Below, piece after piece: positions 22,786-38,897 of a DNA stretch of 64,000 bases. The DNA is from Hedera helix (taxonomy: Eukaryota > Streptophyta > Magnoliopsida > Apiales > Araliaceae). The stretch spans positions 16,436,413 through 16,500,412 of the forward strand of contig OX359286.1 in NCBI GenBank assembly GCA_947179155.2. Reading direction: 5' to 3'. The notes beneath the pieces were generated by a model. It made no database searches and was not told the DNA's origin. It was given only the letters and a program-made list of their open reading frames with translations. Position 1 is the stretch's first letter, and each line of letters starts with the position of its first letter. A program made the translations under genes and the position numbers.

Positions 22786-25297
22786 GTTTATTAGTTGATA
22801 AATCAAAGTTCAAAATTGAAACGTTTCCAGTTTCGATTTTGACCAACAATAATAGTCATAACAAAATTTTCATAAGGATAAAATGGTCAATCTATCATCA
22901 TCTAGGAAATTTCCTAGAAATTTTCGTCTAGGACATGTTAGTCTTTAATAATTTTTCCTAGGGACAAAATGGTCATTTCCATAAAATTAGAAAATTTCCT
23001 AGAAATTTCCAACAAGTATGCATTCATCATTAATAATTTTTATCAAGGACATAATGATCATTTGGCCATTTGCTAGGAAACTTCATAGAAATTTCCCTCT
23101 AGGATACAAGGGTCATTAATGAGATTTTCCAAGGACAATTTGGTCATTTAGTCATTCACTAGGAAATTTCTTAGAAGTTTTTTCTAGGATACATTGGTCA
23201 TTAGTAAGATTTTTCAAGGATAATTTGGTCATTTCATCATTACTAGGAAACTTCCTAGCAATTTTCTCAAGGGCATTTTGGTCATTGACAATTTTCTTTA
23301 AGGGTAAAATTGTCGTTTTACTAATCTTGGAGACACATTGGTTATTAACCATTCTTGGATATTCTAGTCATTTCTCACCTTTTTCTACATTTAACTCAAG
23401 TATGGTTATTTCCTTAACCATATATATAATTCTTCCAACACATCAACTTATACAAATACCCATAAACACTTAAAATTCTATACAATTAACTCAAGCATGG
23501 TCAACATTAATCATAGCTATTTTTCATGTCACATTAAATTTATATATCACTTTCCCAACACATGTTTATTAACTTGCCTTTAAAAATAATTTCTCATTAA
23601 GCTTCTTGGTGCCAGCTTCTAATTAAATGTCTTGGGTCATTTTAATTCATTGGACTTTCTTTATTTAAAATTTTGACCTAATTAATTCTCTCATGCCAAA
23701 CATATTTTTGGACTTGTTTAATTCCCATACTTGTCCAACGTTTCTCATTTCACTTGAAATAATCCACAAATTATTTAGTTAATTTATTTACATCTCCATG
23801 AGGCTTAAATTCCATAAAATTTATTGAGCCTCTTATAATGTCATTCAAGACTTTCTCATTAACTTGGTTATTTTTAATAACCCAAGTTGTAATTAATTTT
23901 CCTTCAATGAAATTAATTTTAATCATTTTCTTCCACTTGGTCCAAATAATTTGAATTAATTATTTTAAATTCTTACTTTCTAATAACTTTAATCCATTTA
24001 TTGGATTTTTCTTCCTATCCTCATAATTTAGTCAGCCACTTAATTAATTTCAACCCTTAATCTTGCCTCATAAGGCCAACCCTTCAAGCTTTGTTAATTA
24101 ATAACACAAGCTCAACTCATACTACATATAGTTAATTTAATTAAAATTTCTAGTATTATTGTTCAATGCCATCATTTAAACTTTATTAATTTAATACCAT
24201 AAATTTAAATCATTTTTCATATGATTAATTTTATTAGTCCTTCCTCTTAGTTTTTATTTTCACCCACTAGTCAATTCAATCTAATTAAATTAATTAGTTT
24301 GTTTTATCATTAATTTCACATTTTTCAACATACAATTATATGACTCTTCTCTATATACCGCATCCTTTACAAATAGAAATTTTCTAAGGACATTCCTTTT
24401 TATTAATGCACCATTACACGACCCTCTTAAATCATTATATCCTCTCCTTTATTTCTGGATTCCTCTCCCGGAATCACTATTACCGTAACACTTTAATTAT
24501 ATTTATATTCCACTTATACATAATATTTTCCCATCGGATAGTTTCATCAAATAACTTTTATCATATGTGTTTATGTGTTAAATTATCACCTTTTTTCATT
24601 TTCTCATTTCTATCTAATTCATAAATTGAAATCTATTGTTAGCCCAAGTCTTATCAGACTTGTTCCAACTCATCATTATTTGTTCATTTCAGGTATTAGC
24701 ATTTTTATCACCATCACTTTTAGACATAAACTTTATTTATAATACATTTTAATATCATAACATTTCTTACTTCCACCCGTTTATTTTCTCATATCCTATA
24801 ATTATCTTTTATCCCTATTAATTCATGACATTATTCGACCCATTATCAAATAATCAATATTATTTAAAATTCAATAATATATCATTCTTCTTTAGGACTT
24901 TATATATCACAATCTCATCCCTTCTTCATCATCCTTTCATTTCTTACTTTTCAACAATTCTATTCTTTTATATATTGAACTTATAAGCTTATTCATCTAT
25001 AAGGTTACTAATACACCCTGCTTTCATGACTATTCTACTAACCTCCCCGTATATCTTTCTTTGAGCCTTTTTCAACAAAAAGTCTCCCCTTCTCATCACA
25101 TATAAAATTATATATATCCATATAATCAATTCTCTACATATTTTTCTCTTCTAAATCTAGGTCTTCACACCTTGACCCTATTTTTATTTCAATATTTCTT
25201 CTTAAATTCACTTATATAAGGATCATCAAACACTATTATCATATTGATCATTTAAAACTCACGTTTACTAGCTTTATAAATATTCGGGTTATCACAC
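22786..25297 (+). mobile_element. Degraded LTR, 3' end clear, 5' end lost
   Basis: Non-coding AT-rich sequence ending ATTCGGGTTATCACA at 25,297. That terminus resembles the 3' end of the LTR at 35,671-38,892 (ATTCGGGTCATCACA on its own strand). The left part carries an 85-bp tandem repeat, listed separately. I could not find a matching start or a target duplication (CTTTT would be expected on the left), so the left boundary is uncertain. No genes are visible. Confidence 0.5.
22877..23335. repeat. Degenerate tandem repeat, about 85-bp unit
   Basis: Five to six copies of a unit with GGACAAAATGGTCATTT and CTAGGAAATTTCCTAGAAATT; copies begin near 22,877, 22,968, 23,044, 23,131, 23,215 and 23,268. 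The second motif is a near-palindrome in each unit. Confidence 0.75.
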
Positions 25298-26260
25298 TTT
25301 TCTTTCTTGAGCTCCTCTCTTAATGGCTTAGTGCACTAAGAAATATAATGACATCGCCTTTTGCATTTGTAGCACATGTCTTTGGAGGAGTCCTTTCTAT
25401 TGTTGTTGTTGTTTTTTCTATTGTTGCTTCTTCTTCATTTCCTCATAAATTTTCTTAATATATGGCTAGCAAGGTCAGATCCTCATCATCATTATTAATA
25501 TTACTGTCATCCTCTATAGGGGCTTTGGAGCCTCAACTACTTTGAGAGCTACACCCTTATCCTTCTTTCTTATATTTATTGTTGTTATTTTTACTCTTTG
25601 ATTCAACTTTAGCTCATAGGTCAGCAAGTTACTATAGAGCTTTTGCATAATTATTTCATGAAGATTCTTAAATTCTCTGATGATTGTGGTCTTAGTATTT
25701 CATTTGCTAGGCAACGCTTTCATGGACTTTATGTTGGCATATTTATTGGAATAAACTTTCCCAAATGCTTTCAGTGAGTTGAGCAAGATATTAAACCTTT
25801 CATAGGTTATTGTCATGTCTTCTACAACATTATGAAAAATATTTCATATTTTTAAGTGAGAAGAAACTGCTTGTTTTCTCTCACTTCTTTTGTTCCTTTA
25901 TACATCACAAGGAGATCTTCCCACACTTCCTTGGCGATTTTATAGTTAACCACGTTCTCAAAGAGCTCATTTTCAAGAGTCATGAGCAGAATCTTAAGCT
26001 CTCTTGTTAAGAACTACCAACATCTTCTCATTATCTGACCATTTTACTCTCTACTTGATTGTAACTTTATTTAGATCTTCAAGAGTAGGAGTAAGCTTTG
26101 CTAGTACATATAGTCTATTTAGCACATCATCAAAAAGTTCATCACCAATGGCAACCACATAGGCCTGTATTGGAACCTTCCAATTAGCAAATTTATCTTT
26201 ATTACACAAAAGGTGGCTTGTTTCCACCCCAAGCTCAGAACTGGTTTTATTGAATGTCAT
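25298..26260 (-). pseudogene. Copia gag remnant (UBN2-type) with CCHC knuckle
   Basis: The minus strand starts with ATG at 26,260 (MTFNKTSS...), followed by LLCNKDKFANWKVPIQAYV, which fits the gag-polypeptide N-terminus of Copia elements. Next come WEDLLVMYKGTKEV, YERFNILLNSLKAFGKVY, KALPSKWNTKTTIIREFKN and LLTYELKLNQRVK, all typical of the UBN2 domain, and finally the zinc knuckle CYKCKRRCHYIS followed by a stop in place of the residue before the last Cys. There are several frameshifts and stops. The reading ends at the LTR terminus 25,297, so protease and pol are missing. Upstream on the same strand lie its primer site and 5' LTR. Confidence 0.8.
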
Positions 26261-26301
26261 GGATGTACTCAAGCTATAAAATTTAGTTCAAGAGAACACA
26301 A

Positions 26302-26314
26302 CTTTGATACAAAT
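26302..26314 (-). other. Primer-binding site of the minus-strand Copia
   Basis: The minus strand reads TTTGTATCAAAGT next to the LTR end. It differs at two or three positions from the Met-tRNA complement TGGTATCAGAGT, as in a decayed copy. Confidence 0.55.
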
Positions 26315-26451
26315 TGTTATTCCCAAAGGTACAAAAGAAATCTAGAAGAGGGTTGAATAGATTTTTAAAAATTTTCTTTTTAGATAAAGTGTTACCAAAT
26401 AATTAAATAAATAAATTTAATTAATTAAGCACAACAACATTATTTTAGAAA

Positions 26452-29400
26452 TGTAACACACCAAAATCCCCGTACTCGCTACAACAAACTTTGTTCGTTA
26501 AACTCCATATATTCTACTAACTTAACCAATGATCTCATAATTATATTGGTTGTACTAGTCTATTTCAGACAATTCTTAAAAAAGTTCTTTTACTTAATCC
26601 CTAGATCTTAACTTGGTCTCGATCTCATCTTTTCTACAAGTATCAACTTGTAGTCCATCCGTATATATGGTTAACATCATATATACTGGTTAATTTTTAA
26701 ACTTAAGATTTAGACATTCTATGTTTCTATATATCGAAGGTTCACATAATTAATAATAGGATTATTCTTGGAACAGAAGAATCTTGCGATAAATGTTTGC
26801 ATATTTATTCGTGGCAAGATTTCTTTTTTTATAGAACTCCCCATATTATTCAATACCCTAACTTAGATACATATATTCATAGAGATATCTTTTTATATCG
26901 ATATTTTTTATTTATCTGAAGTTCACAATATTATTAACACACTTGTACTTGGAATAGAGGAACCTTGCGATGAATTTGGTTTCTTTATCAGTGCTAAATT
27001 TCTGGTCTTACAGCACTCACAATGTTAATCAATATTCTCATTCAGATATGTAGCTCTTTATTAATATTATTTTAGTGTTTTAACAATTCTAAGTTATATC
27101 AAATTTAAAGGCATAATACTCTTTGATGATAATATAATAATATCATTGAAAAATATTCGGTTACATGATTTACTTGTTCGTATTACAACAGTCTTCCTGA
27201 TTACAAATAAAAAGATAAGTAAATAATCTAGTCTACGCCTTCTTCTTTACTTCCATGATCTTCTTATCATTCTCCTTAACTGCAAATAAAGTTTTATTCA
27301 CAAGAATGAACACGACGACTCAACAAGTTTAACAAATAGTACATACACAGTTTATTCATTCATATAAATTTTAACATGTTTTGACTCAACATATCTCTCA
27401 ATTTAATATCACAGATAACTTTCATTTCAACAATTTATATCACGTTGTCACACAAAGTGTATAAAACATGTATATAACTTGTAACATAACACATAAGAGT
27501 TAGAAAACTTGCCTGATTCGATAATATAGTTTAAGTTAATTTATGCGTTTAATCATACGACCTACAAGGTATGTGAGGTTAACATAACCATTAGTCCTAT
27601 TACGACTCCATGCTCTAGTTAATAATAACTAGTTTATTTATATTTTTCTTGCTTCAATAACATATGAACATAAACTATACATTCAAGACTAGTTTATTTG
27701 TTCATTATTTTGATTAATTACAACTTGATGTCACAAGCATATTAGGCTATGACACTATGTTTTACTCAAGAATATTCAAATTAAATTGAACATAATAACA
27801 ACTTGTGTTTTTGATCTTTTATTCTTTATACATAGAATAAAACTGGACATTATATAGACTTATAAATAGAATTTCTTCTACTATAATTTAAAATGAATTA
27901 AGTATTGTAACTGCTTATAAAATGAATATTCATCTACTATATTTAAAATAATTTGAGTATTATAACTGCTTATAAAATGAATATTCTTACTAAATACTTG
28001 AAGAAAATTGAACATAGTAACTGCTTGTAAAATGAGTATTTCTTTTTTATAATAAAAAAAAATCAGACATTATAACTGCTTATAAATAGTATTTTGTACT
28101 ATATATGTAAAATAATTTGGGCATTATAACTGCTTATAAAAGTATATATATACTAAATATAAGAAGAAAAATAAACATAATAACCACTAAAGTATACCTC
28201 TTGTAGTGCTTGTTTTAACGTATTTTGCGCAGTACTTTAATACTTGAAATATATTTTTTGCTTATAATAGCTCTAAGATTATAACTATATAGTATTTTTT
28301 TTTTTCTCTTAAATTGCTCTTTAGAAATGGTGAGAAAAATGAAGAGGGGAGCTCCCTATTTATAAGATTTTGAAAGTTTCATTAATCGCATTTTTACCCC
28401 AGCTTATTACACTTTTCACCCTAAAATATTCTTGAAATGTTCTCTCAAAATATCTTCCACCAAGCGACATCATCATGATATCATCAGGTGACATCATGCT
28501 TACATCATCCTCTCTTCTGATTGGTCGAAAAATGTTCACATTGATTACCTATTTGGTTTTCTTAGTTCTGATTGGTCCATTTCGATTTCTAGTTTCTATA
28601 ATCGTGCTTGTTTTCCTAGTTTGGTTACTCCAACTTTGTTTTGTCTAGCTAGGCTTTAATTAGTCCATTATGATTAAAAAGTCTAACATTATTGAGTTTT
28701 GTTCCATATAAACACTATTCTGTAAAGTGAAAAGTCCAAAAGACTTGGCACGTTTTTTGATGAATAATGTTTTTAACGACCATTTCTCAAAAAATGGTCA
28801 GACGATCAGAAAGTCAAAAAAATATTTATTTTAGTTTTATGCTTGTTTCGTCTTATTCCTATTTCTTCTTATTCCCGAGCACATTTTTCTAAAAAAACTT
28901 TTATTGATTATTATGTATCTGTGTTCCATACAAACATTATATCTGCAAACAAAACATTACAAAATGAAAAGTGTTTATGTATGAATAGTAATTTTTGCAT
29001 TTTTCTGCAAAGAAACTTTTATTAGATAATACGTGTTTTCACATCGTATTACTGGTAGATCTTGAAACAGAATGTCATTACGGCATACACATTTCTCTCG
29101 GAAGCCTAGGTTATTTCCTAGGATTTATCCCTTAGGATTTAGGTTTTAACTTTTTTTCCAATTTAGATTTTAACCTCAAACTAACTTCTTGATTTTAATA
29201 AGTGTTAAGGATAACTACTTGAATCAAAACACAAAATCCTACACATAGAAAATCACATAACACATTTGAAACTCAATTCAATCTTTACTAATCACATAAC
29301 ACATAGTTTAGGTTAAAAGTTTAACATCTAATCATATATGAATCGTTGTTTTGAGTCTTATTTAGTCTTTCAGATAGCTCAACGTATACTCAAGCAATCG

Positions 29401-29471
29401 TTCTTAAGTTTTAAATTGTCAACCTTTATATAGATTTTTTAGATCATATTTGAAATGTTTGGGATATTACA
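26452..29471 (-). mobile_element. Solo LTR, Gypsy-type, minus strand (3,020 bp)
   Basis: TG at 26,452 and CA at 29,470-29,471 are flanked by the duplication AGAAA (26,447-26,451 and 29,472-29,476). On the minus strand it starts TGTAATATCCCAAACATTTC and ends TTTTGGTGTGTTACA. A TATA box (TATAAATAGGG on the minus strand) near 28,352-28,362 lies about 1.1 kb from the LTR start, the same layout as the Gypsy LTR at 4,830, and supports the orientation. Diverged repeats of ATAACTGCTTATAAAATGA lie between 27,900 and 28,140. Confidence 0.88.
27893..28145. repeat. Diverged tandem repeat, about 60-bp unit
   Basis: Four or five copies of a unit containing ATTATAACTGCTTATAAAATG and TACTATATTTAAAATAATTT in the solo LTR. 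Confidence 0.7.
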
Positions 29472-30711
29472 AGAAATCCCTTTCAAAAATTATAAGAAAA
29501 TTCAAAGTTCTGAATTTAGTGCAATTGTAAAAACTAGTCACAGAATGAAATCGTAGAGTTACAAAGAAAATGAATATTAGAAATGTAGTTACATGAAAAT
29601 AAAAATTGTAAACTAGGAACACGAATTTTTTTAAGAAGTTCATACTACAAAAGTTTCATAATCCTCTTTTCTACTAGAAGAGTAGGGGTGATCCACTAAG
29701 AACCAAGGTTCACTTCGAACCAGTACAACTATTAATTCACTTAGAATCCTTCAAGTCACAATGACTTAGAATACAAAGATCACTAAGATCTACAATCACA
29801 AAGAATAAGTAGTTGATTAAGGTGTTATTAAATTGCTTTAAGTCCTTTCTTCAAAAGTATTAGGTGCAAGTACGAAATTCTTGAATCATGGGGTGGAGCA
29901 CTTTGAACACTTGAGCTTTTAGTCACTTGATTCTTCAAGATTAGTTCTCTTTTTTTTTTTAATGTTGTAGTAGCAATCCTTTTATAGTTACTCCTTAATT
30001 TTTTCCCGTTGGATTGTTACTGTTACTCCAAATAGCTTGGGGCACTAGTCAATCTATAAATCCCTTGATTTTAAAATTTTGTCTGCTGGACCATAAGTTA
30101 TTGCTTTCGACAATCCTATGTTTGGTGCAGCAGTAGACGCGTTTCATTGTCATTGCAAAGCTAGCTATTGTAAAAGTTGTGTTATCTCTTCATTCGTATC
30201 GCTAACTAATTTGCATATCATCTTTGAAATGTGTGAGTTAAGGTTATATGACCCCTGTCATAAATCTACCATTGTATTGTCAGATTCTTGCATTCTACGA
30301 ATTTAATCAAACTGGCCTTCAGTGAAAAATTGTAGAGTTGGTCTTCTGATCGTTGAGTATTCTTTCTCAAGGATATTGACTTTATGATTTATAGTGGCTT
30401 TGTGATATGACTCTACGTTCTAACTCTTCACTCTATGATCTTAAAAATCCTTTCTTTACTCTGAAGTCTTAGAGTGACTTCAGATTTTACTTAATGAAAT
30501 GCTTGTACACAAGATTAGCTCCACTAATCCAAAGAATACATGGCTATTTGTTATCATTTTAGATCTGCCTAACAAATTAAATCCCTAACTAAGTATTTTC
30601 ACATAGAAATCTCATAAGGACTTTACAAAAGATACTTATTTATACAAATTTATATTAAAATATTGACATTATCAAATGAAATAGGGAACCACATAATTGC
30701 AAGTACTAACA

Positions 30712-31238
30712 ATGCTCTAAGGTAAGAGATATCATCTTCTTTCATATTTTAATATTTAAACTTATTACAGTAAGAAAATATCATGTTTGTACTTCTTATA
30801 ATATTAAACGATAAACATTCTTGAAATAGCAATTCATTAAAATTTTCTCAATAATTTGTGTTTTATCTAATATTTTGACCTGAACATTCCTATTATATTT
30901 GAACTATAAACTTTTAAATTGTAATACTTTGGATTTTGAACCTTTTCTTTGAACTGTGAACATTTTAGATTATTAAATATTTCTTGCACCGTGAACTTTA
31001 TCGTTGAGGTCCTTATCTGTAAACCTTGGACGTTATCTTTGAATTTGGACACATTATGATATTTTGGATATCGTGTAGACAATTTGGACATTATTTGATT
31101 TTGTATAAATTAAATTATTCCATAAACATAAATAAATGGCAAATCTTTCATGTTTATTCTTTATTTTATTATTTTTATTCCTTCTTTATATTATTGTTGT
31201 TATATTAATCATCATGACTCAAGTTATTGTGAATGTAT
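30712..31238 (+). mobile_element. Fragment of a Gypsy LTR related to 4,830-8,273
   Basis: Resembles the minus-strand reading of about 5,640-6,000, including CTGAACATTCCTATT, CAATTTGGACATTATTTGA and a shared TTGTGAATG end, at clearly lower similarity. It is cut on the right by the Copia LTR at 31,239 and on the left by the Copia LTR end at 30,711. Confidence 0.7.
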
Positions 31239-32492
31239 TCAAAGTAGTATACCCTCAAGTCAATCACACTTGATGTGATAGCATTTATTTTATAATCTTA
31301 TTTATTTATTAATAAAATAGTTTAATTTATTTAAATGCATTTATTTATCCATGTTTAATTAATAGAATTAATTAATTGGATAAACTCGTAGTTTTGGAAC
31401 AATACTTTTAGAATCATGAAAAAATTATGCTAATGAGATCTAAAATCTAGATAGCTCAAAACTAAAATATTCCTAATCATAAGATCACTAATGTGGGGTT
31501 AATGGATCCGAATAGATTAATATATATTATCCTTGCTCTTTTGAAGAAGATGATTGATCTTATAATCATTTGTGTGGAGACACTGAAGCAAGTATGTAAA
31601 GTATGTAAGTGCTTATTAGAAAATAAGTTCAATGAACGTGACTCCCGTAAAAGAACACCTAATGGAGTTTTACTTGCTTGTCAATAAGAGTTTCTATAGT
31701 GATAGTAGTACAAGTGATCCTTGGACTTGAGATCATTATAGTACCTTATGTATTCTGAGTTATATTTTCTCATATTTCTTAAGACTCTTAGGGTATATCA
31801 AATGGTATGTTCAGGTATAATGAAATGTACATGGATGTAGGTGAATGATCAACAAATGATTTACAACTTTCAGTAAAATGAGAGAATATCTTATGCAATT
31901 CGATAAGTGACAACTCATAAATCTCTGGCCATGGTTGAATGAAAATTAGAAAGGAATTTTTAATTTACATTAATTAGAGTTGTGCATTTGAGAATTAAAA
32001 TGCATATGATCAAGTAAAATAAAACTTGACATACATTTTATGTTTTACATTTGATCAGGATATTGTATGGTAGAAGAATTGAATTATACGGTAACTATTT
32101 ACTAAATTAGCTCTCTGCAATTAAACGTGGATTTCATATTATCCAAATAGTCATGATATGCTGAGAGGTGTCAGTCATGATGTAGAATAAATATATTTAT
32201 TTATATTTTAATTAAAGGAGTTTAATTCATTATAAATAATATTAGAATGGTTCTAATTTATTTATTCTACTGCTGGTATGATATTGAACCTAAAGGGTCA
32301 CACCATCAAAGAGAAATATTATTTTAGAAGTAATTGACCTAATAATATTAAATTAAGTATATTTAATTTATACCATTGTGGAATATATTAAATAGCTTAA
32401 TATTTATGATTATGTATTTTGAAAATACTAATTATAAATTAAGAAGAAGAGTCTTATTATTGTAAATAATATATTTCCTACATAGTTTAGGA

Positions 32493-32558
<66 letters not shown>

Positions 32559-33126
32559 AGTAATTAAGTTCCTAAATGATTTAGGAATTATTATTATTAT
32601 AATAATTAATTTAGTTCCTAATTGGTTTAAGAATTAAATTAAAATCCTAGTCCTAAAGAGTTTAGAGACAGAAGTAAGTCTATAAATAAGAAGTGTCTTA
32701 TTATAAAAAAAAAATGAAGTATTTATGAATACTTGCAATTTTCTATAACTTAAAGGTGTTTAGGAGAGAGAGAGAGAGAGAAAGGGAATTAAGACTAACC
32801 ACCCAAGGTTTGGAGAAACCTAAATTTACTTCTTCAATCAATAATCTCTTGGTGGATAACCTTGAGGGTGCTACACACACTAAGTAGCTAGCGTTTGATT
32901 TGTGGATTTGAAGGAGCGTGAAGGAACAAAGGATTGGACCTTGTAGATTAGTTTGAGGTTTTGATTAATCTTCATAAGGTATAATCTTTAATCATTCATC
33001 GATTAATAATATCGCATAAGGTTAATCCTGGTTATTATAGAAAAAATTTAAATATGATTTATGTCATTGTTTCACTATTACATCAATGTTTGATTGTATG
33101 TGTGTGCTTGTTTCTGCAAACCAATC
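31239..33126 (+). mobile_element. Copia LTR, second copy (1.89 kb)
   Basis: Same family as 4,552-4,829 plus 13,553-15,215, starting TTCAAAGTAGTATACCCTCA and ending TTTCTGCAAACCAATC. It is followed by a primer-binding site, so it is a 5' LTR of a truncated element rather than a solo LTR. It contains a (TTA)n tract at 32,491-32,557 and TATAAATA at 32,681-32,688. Differences from the first copy are numerous, so the two insertions are not recent sisters. Confidence 0.85.
32491..32557. repeat. (TTA)n microsatellite
   Basis: Trinucleotide tract in the Copia LTR, homologous in position to 14,465-14,549. Confidence 0.9.
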
Positions 33127-33545
33127 GTGGCATCAGAGCCATCTTTATGCGAATTATTAATTATTTTGATTCTGTATATATACTGAAATGTGTTTAGAAC
33201 AATTTCATTAGGCATAATTGTTTGTACAAAATCATGTTTTTTTAAAACAAAAAGCAAAATCGCGATTTGGGAAGAAAAATAGCGATCTGGAACTATAATG
33301 CAACGCCACAGCACCGCCCAGAGCACTGCAGTGCCAAGTTTCTGTAGCCCAAGTGCCGCAGTGATGTTACAAGCTTGTTTTAGTGTGCCATAGCGCATGG
33401 CAGCAGTCTGTCTAGATTTGTGCAATTTTAAAATTAAAATAAAGAGTTTATTTTAGATGATTTTAAAATTAAAATAAAGAGTTAATTTTGGACTTAAAAT
33501 TGGATTTCATGCAAGCAAAATTTCACATTAAATGATATCGATATA
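33127..33545 (+). mobile_element. Copia 5' leader with primer-binding site
   Basis: TGGCATCAGAGCC (33,128-33,140) directly follows the LTR and differs by one base from the Met-tRNA complement TGGTATCAGAGCC. About 400 bp of leader follow, with no gag. The sequence then changes character near 33,545. Confidence 0.7.
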
Positions 33546-34086
33546 CAGGGGTGGATCTAGAAACTTGTCCCTGCATAGGCAGATTTTCAAAAATTTGGGC
33601 TAAAAATTTTCTACCCAAAATATATTAAGCCATTTTAACCCGACCCAAATTTGTTGGGCCATTTTGGTATGGTATAAATGACCAATAACCTAGGCCATTA
33701 TTCTTTATCTTCACTACCCCTTTACTTATACTATTTTTTCCCCTCTCATTTCCTTTCAGCATTCAATGTGGGACTAAGACCAAATCTATTTAACTTGCTT
33801 TTAAGTTTTAACACAACACTACCTTGCATTCCACTACTGCCACTATTTGTGGTTTTTCCCTGATGCGATCCTTGAGATGAGCTTCATAGAACATATCAAT
33901 TCTTTGCTTTCCTTTGGTTTGTCACAATGCATTATATAATTTTCTAAGCTCAAATCCATCATGGGCTAACTTTAATTTTTATGGGTAACCCACAAATCTT
34001 AAATTCCCCTAAGATATCACGAAAATGTCAAAAACAAATATTACCCAGGTATATCTAGTATCAAAATATGGAATAGGGCCTCACAT
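33546..34086. other. Unassigned non-coding stretch
   Basis: No frame that I can support. It starts with CAGGGGTGGATCTAGAA, which resembles hAT-type termini, but no matching right end is seen. Confidence 0.4.
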
Positions 34087-35301
34087 GTTTCAAATGACCC
34101 CAAATCATTCAAATTAAATCTACGCATGGAAATATGTTCTAAATCACAAAATCTACATCTATATACCATAATCAAGCAATCACCAAGTTAATTTCAAAAT
34201 TAAAAGTTGAAGAAGAGAATTAAACCTCGCAAGATGAAGAGTAGATGAGCTTGAATAGAGATTCTCCTTTTTGTGGCCTTTAATCTTCAATAATTTGAGT
34301 TTTTTATTTGAATTTGGTAGAGTTTGAGTATGATTTTGATTTTCTCTCTCTAATTACTCTCAAATGGTTAGGATTTTTCTCTCTCAAAAGGCTCTTAAAA
34401 AGGTGGTCTCCTCTCCAATCAATTTTATCCTCTTATTTATAGAAAAAAGGCAATAAAGGTGTTGAAAAATGAGTGGATCAGCTTCAAAGCCACCAATGTA
34501 GTGGCAACTTAGATAAAAAAACTGCTAGTGTATTATAGGTTAGGCGTAACTTCAAGGTATGAATTTCAAACGATCGTAACTTTTAATTCGAAAAGAGTTA
34601 GGAGGCATATCATCCCAATCCAAATCCGAAAAGTTCGTTTTGAGATTTGTAAAATGATACACATTTGAGTCCATTTGGATTTGTTAAGAGGGATACAAAA
34701 AAAGGGTTTCAAAGACCGGTAATCGAATTGAAAAAGTTACCAGGTGGATAGGTCACTGGTCCAACCAGTGGTCGAACTGTTATTGAACCAGTGACGTCAT
34801 AAATACATACAAAAATATTATTAATAATTAATAAAATTTTAAAATATCTAATTTTTTATAAGCTAAAATATAGTAAAATAATGTTATAATATTAGTAAAA
34901 ATATTTTTGTAAAAAAAAATAAAAAAACTTGAAAATTAGGTCAACTAATTGGTTTTACCAGTTGAACCAGTGGTCAATCGATTTTTGACTAGGTCGATGT
35001 CAAACCGGTTTTCTGGGCGAACCGAACCGGAAAGCCAACCAATTCTGATCGAATCACGGTCGGACCGTCGGTTCGGTCCGATTTTTTAAATATTGGTTTC
35101 AAATATCTTACTTTAATGAAAAGTGGTGTTTTGGACATTCTTCTTATACTATAATACCTAAAGATATACGAGTGCCCTCCAACTAATCCTCATTGTGTAT
35201 GAAAATAATACCTTTAACACCCTTAATTTCTCACTAATTTACAATTTCTCCCTCTTGGTACAAAAAATTAACAATTGACAAATAAAATTTGGGTGCTCAC
35301 A
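34087..35301 (-). mobile_element. Probable LTR piece, minus strand
   Basis: On the minus strand it starts TGTGAGCACCCAAATTTTAT (right end 35,301) and has CTATAAATAAGAGG near 34,432-34,444 as a TATA box, followed by a leader-like stretch. No target duplication was found, and the left end is a guess. It contains the insertion at 34,714-35,094. Confidence 0.45.
34714..35094. mobile_element. Short element with 9-bp target duplication
   Basis: Flanked by identical GGTTTCAAA at 34,705-34,713 and 35,095-35,103. The interior carries repeated CCAGTGG/GGTCCGACC-type blocks on both strands, e.g. AACCAGTGGTCGAACTG near 34,755 and GAACCAGTGGTCAATCG near 34,965. A 9-bp duplication is typical of Mutator-like elements; terminal repeats are weak, so the class is an inference. 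Confidence 0.6.
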
Positions 35302-35665
35302 AACGCAATATTCAATAGTGTGACGAGTTACTTGTGAACTACTTGACTTGATAAGTATTCAAGTCGACCTCAAACATAAATTCAGTGCTCGTTTAAATAA
35401 TGGACTTGATTCGAATTCGATAATTTTAGTAATGTGTTGAATTCAAACAATACATATATATTTAGTATCAGTTAATACTAGTCGACTACTCAACTAATAA
35501 TAGATTTATTATCAGTTAATAGTACTGGACTACTCGACTAGTATATATATAGATAAAGCTTAATATCAGGATTCACTATTCCATTATTACAAAGTTTTGA
35601 TTTATATATATCTAAAATAATACTTGACTAGTTTCTCATATAGTTTTTACTTATTTGTATATAGA
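35302..35665. other. Unassigned AT-rich stretch
   Basis: No gene. Contains repeated ACTAGTCGACTACTCAACTA-like blocks near 35,470-35,540. Confidence 0.4.
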
Positions 35666-35670
35666 TTAAT

Positions 35671-38892
<3,222 letters not shown>

Positions 38893-38897
38893 TTAAT

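Larger units (their letters stand above)
26315..30711 (-). repeat. Copia 5' LTR, split by a solo LTR
   Basis: Two parts, 26,315-26,451 and 29,477-30,711, total about 1.37 kb. On the minus strand the LTR starts TGTTAGTACTTGCAATTATG (right end at 30,711) and ends GGGAATAACA beside the primer site. No coding sequence is seen in either part. Confidence 0.75.

Noticed and set aside
33546..33565. hAT terminal repeat (CAGGGGTGGATC)
   Set aside because: No matching inverted end or 8-bp duplication was found to the right, up to 35,665.
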